Shown here one piece after another: positions 59,745-64,000 of a stretch of DNA of 64,000 nucleotides; position 1 is the stretch's first letter, and each line of letters opens with the position of its first letter. A program made the translations under genes and the position numbers. The stretch lies in the NCBI RefSeq assembly GCF_010183535.1, contig NC_071333.1, positions 10,600,587 to 10,664,586 of the forward strand, in the 5' to 3' direction. The DNA comes from Caenorhabditis remanei. Taxonomy: Eukaryota > Nematoda > Chromadorea > Rhabditida > Rhabditidae. Under the pieces are notes generated by a model. That model was not told the DNA's origin and did no database searches. It saw only the letters and a list, made by a program, of their open reading frames with translations.

Positions 59745-61112
59745 TTAAACAATGCTCGCAGCGTTGTGAGCAGCCGAATTGATGTGTTGGTTGTTCTTCA
59801 TGTACATGAGTAGCTCTGAGAAGAAAGCGGCATAGATGTTAGTTGAAGCAGTTGGAGATCCGGATGCCTCATCAGTGCTGACACTATCAACACTTCCCGT
59901 GCTTTTTCCGATACGCTTTCTTCTTCTTGGTCTGTAGACGTAGTCTGGGTAGGTGTGAAAGTGTTCTTCACGGAGTTGTTTGGCCTGTAAGTCAACGATC
60001 ATTACACTAGAAACAAACAAATTGAAGAGTTTCATTGTTATCAAGTAAACTCACGCGGTCAACAAATGGAATTTTCTCATCATCGGCCATCTTACGCCAC
60101 TCAGCTCCGAGCATTTTCGAAATGTCCGAATTGTGAAATTTCTGGCCTGTTGCAGCAATCTGTTGTCTCCGTTGTTGTGACCACACCTTAAATTAGAAAA
60201 TGAGTAAGTAATGGATGGGTTGAGTGGGCTTGAATTACCATGAATGCATTCATTGGTCTCTTGATGCGAGTTTCACGTGTTGTTTTTATTGGCGAATCGC
60301 TCTTTGATGAACTTTTGTCAGCTGCAGATTTCATGGAAGCTGCGACACTAACCATCATCTCAGCATCCGAGATTTCTTGAATGTCAGACAAAATCTGAGT
60401 GTCAGATGGAGAATCTGTGCGACTGGGAGAGCTATCCGAGTCGTTGGTGATATCAGTCTCACTCGGTGAAGACATCATTGCAGGAACAGTATTATCCATA
60501 CTTGGCATCACAATGGGAACAGCTATTGTTGAGGTGAGAGGCGTTGTTGTCTGAAATATTCTCAAAATGCATGTATACCGAATTGCAATGCTTGTTCTCT
60601 TTATCCTGGCTTTTGTGTGGTGGCAATAAGCAGGTGAACAAGAAGAATAAATGAATCTCAAGTCCCCGTGTTCATTATCCAAAGATACAAAAATATATTA
60701 TTCGAATGATGAGAAGAAGAAATGAGACTGACAGAAAGGAAGAAATGAGAAAAAAGCAATTGATATGATACAAAGAATGGGAATGCGGTAAAAACAGGCA
60801 AATGAAATCGAATGACAACTATCTTTTAGAATGAGGCAAAAAAGTTGTTCTGAAAATGAATGATTAGCAAGCAGTGTCAGTATTATTACATGTTTGTGCA
60901 TGGTATTGTTTATGGAAGTTCACGACATGACGCCTCTTTTGAAAACGTTTGCGAAATATGTGTTTCTTTCTAGAATCTTTCCAAAAAAAGAAAGGTGTGA
61001 AATGAATGAAAGGTAAAATCAGGCACGAGTACTCAAACATTTGCAGGTGAGAGTCATGTTGAAAAATTTCCCGCGCATTATACACAGACTCTGTTGTCGC
61101 TTGAAAGGACAT
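59745..61112 (-). CDS. SOX-family HMG-box transcription factor (about 236 aa; first exon boundary tentative)
   Basis: Three secure minus-strand exons, 60239-60550, 60055-60186 and 59745-59984 (stop TAA), join in phase 0. They encode a Ser/Asp/Thr-rich N-terminal part, then a SOX HMG box beginning RIKRPMNAFMVWSQQRRQQI and containing FHNSDISKMLGAEWRKM. The box ends in HTYPDYVYRPRRRKR, a typical SOX DNA-binding and nuclear-import signature, with a short tail after it. The RPMNAFMVW core binds the minor groove and bends DNA. The box is unlike SoxD (egl-13), closer to SoxB/C-like sequences but divergent. A likely first exon starts with ATG at 61112 (MSFQATTES) behind a TATA box; a GTGTAT donor after 61086 would fit the phase, but the site is weak. 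A SOX gene near glt-1 fits my memory of C. elegans, without certainty of its name. Confidence 0.8.
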
Positions 61113-61202
61113 TCGTAGTTGCTGCAGATGAAAATGGACTTCGGACAGGATTTGTCAAATTGGCAAGATCAAAAGCAAGGTGGGGGTGGAGACCTGAGGC
61201 GT

Positions 61203-61208
61203 CTTATA
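61203..61208 (-). promoter_or_regulatory. Candidate TATA box of the SOX gene
   Basis: TATAAG on the minus strand lies about 95 bp before the proposed ATG at 61112, with a pyrimidine-rich leader between. Motif and position only. Confidence 0.4.
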
Positions 61209-64000
61209 TGCGGGTGAAAGAAAAGGGGGAGGTACCAAACTGAGAATAAAGAAGAGAAGGAGAAGAAGAAGAGGTGCTCAATTCATGACCATTGTATTCG
61301 TGGGATTACATAACAGCCTATTGGTGGTTGGGGCACCTGATTCAAGAGGTGCATACAATAACATAATGGCCGATATTCATGAAAAGATTCCCTTCTATTG
61401 GTTACAAAGCGTACGATTACAACAACTTTTGTTAAGCTGAAGCCGCCTTTATCAGCTGGTTGAATAAAGGAATAATGTGTAAATGAGGCGATATTGTGAG
61501 AATGTGTATTTACTTCATTTCGAAATGGAGTGGGATAAAGCATGAGTAGGAGGACTGAGTTACGAGATCTCGTGCGTCGCCATTTTTGGAATCGGAGTAC
61601 ACAAAAGACACAAGGAGGGCGTAAGTTATGAATTGAAAATATTTAGAATACAATTGAATGATAATGATCTATTGTGTAAGAAATCTTACCCAAACTACGG
61701 TAACTAAAGATTTCAACAAAAAACGAAAGATTTCAGATAATGGAAGTTGAAGGGAATGACATTTTTTCCCACTGAAGTCGAAAATTTCTCAGAACCTTCT
61801 AGGAGCCAGAGCATAACTCATAATAAAGAAATAGAATAAAATAAATTTTATGATGTCAGATGGGTCGAATCGTATGCTGAAACACACCCTAGAAGTTTAC
61901 TGATAATGTTTATGAACTACATAAACATTAAGGAATATGTCATATGTTTACACGAATCACGTTGGTCTTGGCAGTTTGAAAAATTGAAATTACAGGTGAT
62001 GCCAAGATACCTTAAGATACTTGTTAAATAACCAATGGTCACCTAAATTCTCTTGGTGATATTTTCGAATTTTTGCAAAACCAAGGATTAATTTCTAATG
62101 TCCATTACTGAATCACTTTTGTTCTTAAGCCATTGTTTTGAAATTCCAACAGAAAATTGTTGACTTGGAGTTTTGGATTCTCAGGAACCTCTCATACAAA
62201 TATCTCCCAAATTATGCAACCTTTCGAAAGATCATAACGAGAGAAGCCTTAAATGCATATCTTTTGGACAACGACGGAACAACTCTTGAAAGTAATTACG
62301 AGCATAAGGTTTCATTCTCTGTTGTCTAGTAGACAAAGGGTGCAAGACACCGCAGTTTGTTCATTTGATAACTGGGGAAGCTTTCCTCGCTATATCTTAG
62401 GAGGAAATTGGGGATGTGGGATGCATTTGAGCATAGGCAAAATGTGTACTTTGCTAAGATACTGAGAAACCATGTGAAATCTGTAGCTAAATCATAACAG
62501 TTCAGTGAATTGAAATCTTTTGTAGAATAGGAGAAACTTGGTTTCGTTGGTACCAATCTCAGCTTTGTACCTTTGAACTAAAGCTAGAGAAAAAAGAAAA
62601 TTTTCTCAGATTTGCATAGGCTACGAAAAAGTTCCTACTAAAGTTCCTAAAAGGAAATCTTTTCGGAAGCTAACAAACAATCTTTAAAAAAGTAAGGGGC
62701 CTGAAGATACTTGTAAACCTTCACTTTGAAATCAATACACATCGGTTTAACTTTTGAAAACGTTTATACCACCACATATTATCAACAGAACTTACCGTTT
62801 TCATCTGAGATACATAAAGTTGGAAAGCAGATGCATATGGTAGAGAGAACATACCTGCAAACATAACAATCAGTTTTTTTGCTAAAATAAAACGGAGAAT
62901 GACAAATGGATTGTACTTTTTTTTGTTTATAGAACATCTCAGCTATGCTATTGTTTATTATAAAATAGAAAGGTGAAGGCACTACTATAACAAAAAAACG
63001 ACCGCTATGCATTGTTTGTATTCGATCAATGACTATAAAGAATCATGAAAATGTACGATTTCTTTAATTGAAACGCTCATAAACCGTTTCTTCTTTACTT
63101 CTTTGTTTTTTTTTGTAGTTTTGACATGCACCTTTTCCGGTGTTTCAGATAAGTGGGCGTAATCTTACTCCATGAATCAATGTCTGGGCTGCAACAAGGA
63201 TTTGAATTTTTGAAAATTTCAATAGGGCGTCCGGCCTGTTCTGTTGTGCAGGGATTCTTTGGAGATCAAAAGAGGATTTATGAAAAGGTACATCTAGAAC
63301 AAGAGGGATAAAAATGTTTTCGAAAGTTCAGAATTCAATGAGATTAACAAAATCAGCTGTAGTTCAATTCCTCAGCACTAACAATTTATTTCTACTAGTT
63401 TTTTGCACGTCTTTAAACATAGGGCCGGTACAATGACACATGACAAGTACCGGAATGTTGAACAAATGACGGTAGATTGAAAAAAAAAGAATAAGAAAAA
63501 AGAAAGGCGAGTGGAGGAACGATTCATATTTGAACAAAGAGAATTGAACACTGCTGGAGGAAATGGAAATTAGTCATTGAGCGGAAACAAAGTTTTAATA
63601 ATATTCCATTATTACTCTAGATGAAAAGTAGGCTGTGAACATCTTAGATTTTACAAATGAATTGAGAAGAAATGGAGGAAAGTGGAGGAATGAATTTTGA
63701 CCTTAACCTTGTGTTACTAATTTTTAATCAACATGCACATAAATTATTTTTGTTTTATATTTGATGAAAAACTGACATCTCACTGTCAGATTTGTTTGAT
63801 TGGGGTCATTGAAGCACTACTAAAGTTTTCGAATGTTTGTTTTTCCAAACATGTTTGATTGATGAAAAATATAGTGAAAGTATCAAAGAAACAAAAGAAT
63901 ACCAGAATGAGTGATAAAGTATTCAGACAAATGTTCATAGAAGTAACGAAAAAGTGATGAATGTCTGTTCGGATAATATGTTGTGGTAATCCACATAAAA
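61209..64000. other. Terminal region without a confident gene
   Basis: About 2.8 kb upstream of the SOX gene. The only coding-like signal is a pair of phase-matched plus-strand pieces, 61975-61995 and 62153-62329. Otherwise AT-rich sequence with no recognised RNA gene or repeat family. Confidence 0.45.
61975..62329 (+). pseudogene. Coding-like exon pair, possible gene fragment
   Basis: A 21-nt segment (61975-61995) between a TTGGCAG acceptor and a CAG/GTGATG donor joins in phase to an open segment from 62153 after a TTCCAACAG acceptor. The result reads FEKLKLQ followed by a peptide with natural composition (for example KIITREALNAYLLDNDGTT) until a stop at 62329. There is no start codon or recognised domain. 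It may be a decayed gene or chance. Confidence 0.22.

Noticed and set aside
1..64000. tRNA, rRNA, CRISPR, phage or bacterial insertion-sequence signatures
   Set aside because: Looked for T-loop/B-box motifs, direct-repeat arrays and transposase motifs by eye; none seen. The sequence is intron-rich nematode DNA.

Overview
The window is nematode nuclear DNA, almost certainly from a Caenorhabditis X chromosome. It is AT-rich, with short introns (many of 45-60 bp) ending in TTTCAG, GT/AG junctions that keep phase through every long gene, and several first exons that begin 0-24 nt after a TTTCAG-type acceptor, as expected for spliced-leader trans-splicing. Three genes are recognised with confidence: sax-3 (Robo receptor), wrt-6 (hedgehog-related, next to sax-3 in C. 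elegans as I recall) and glt-1 (glutamate transporter). Compared with C. elegans SAX-3 as I remember it, the protein differs at scattered sites, so a sister species is more likely than C. elegans itself. That species call is inference.

Layout. 0-2.3 kb (+): 3' part of a multi-Kazal secreted protein. 2.9-3.9 kb (-): a compact 4-exon gene for a 152-residue protein starting MGC. 4-12.6 kb: largely non-genic, with a TATA/GC-box promoter for the MGC gene and some orphan minus-strand exon-like pieces. 12.6-15.6 kb (+): three tandem genes for small secreted Ser/Asp-rich proteins, each with a TATA box 44-47 nt before its ATG. 15.7-17.6 kb (-): an 11-exon rhodopsin-like GPCR that converges on the third Ser/Asp gene. 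18.5-31.1 kb (-): sax-3 in 12 exons, with a 5.6-kb intron holding a phase-compatible alternative first exon. 31.1-41.9 kb: a long divergent regulatory interval between sax-3 and wrt-6, with a candidate sax-3 5' UTR exon and one degenerate coding-like stretch.

41.9-44.7 kb (+): wrt-6 (Warthog N-domain plus Hint autoprocessing domain). 45.8-46.9 kb (+): a gene or gene remnant with receptor L-domain character, assembled here from small phase-matched exons. 47.1-47.9 kb (+): a four-transmembrane protein. 52.4-54.1 kb (+): glt-1. 55.1-55.5 kb (+): a probable small secreted protein. 55.7-59.2 kb (+): an IgGFc-binding-like extracellular protein with a long Thr-rich mucin stalk and a GPI-like tail. 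59.7-61.2 kb (-): a SOX HMG-box transcription factor. 61.2-64 kb: no confident gene.

The genes do not form one pathway. They are mostly neuronal or surface functions: axon guidance, glutamate uptake, an orphan GPCR, a hedgehog-like ligand, secreted and mucin proteins. There are no operons with SL2-like spacing. I recognised no tRNA, rRNA, CRISPR or intact transposon by eye.
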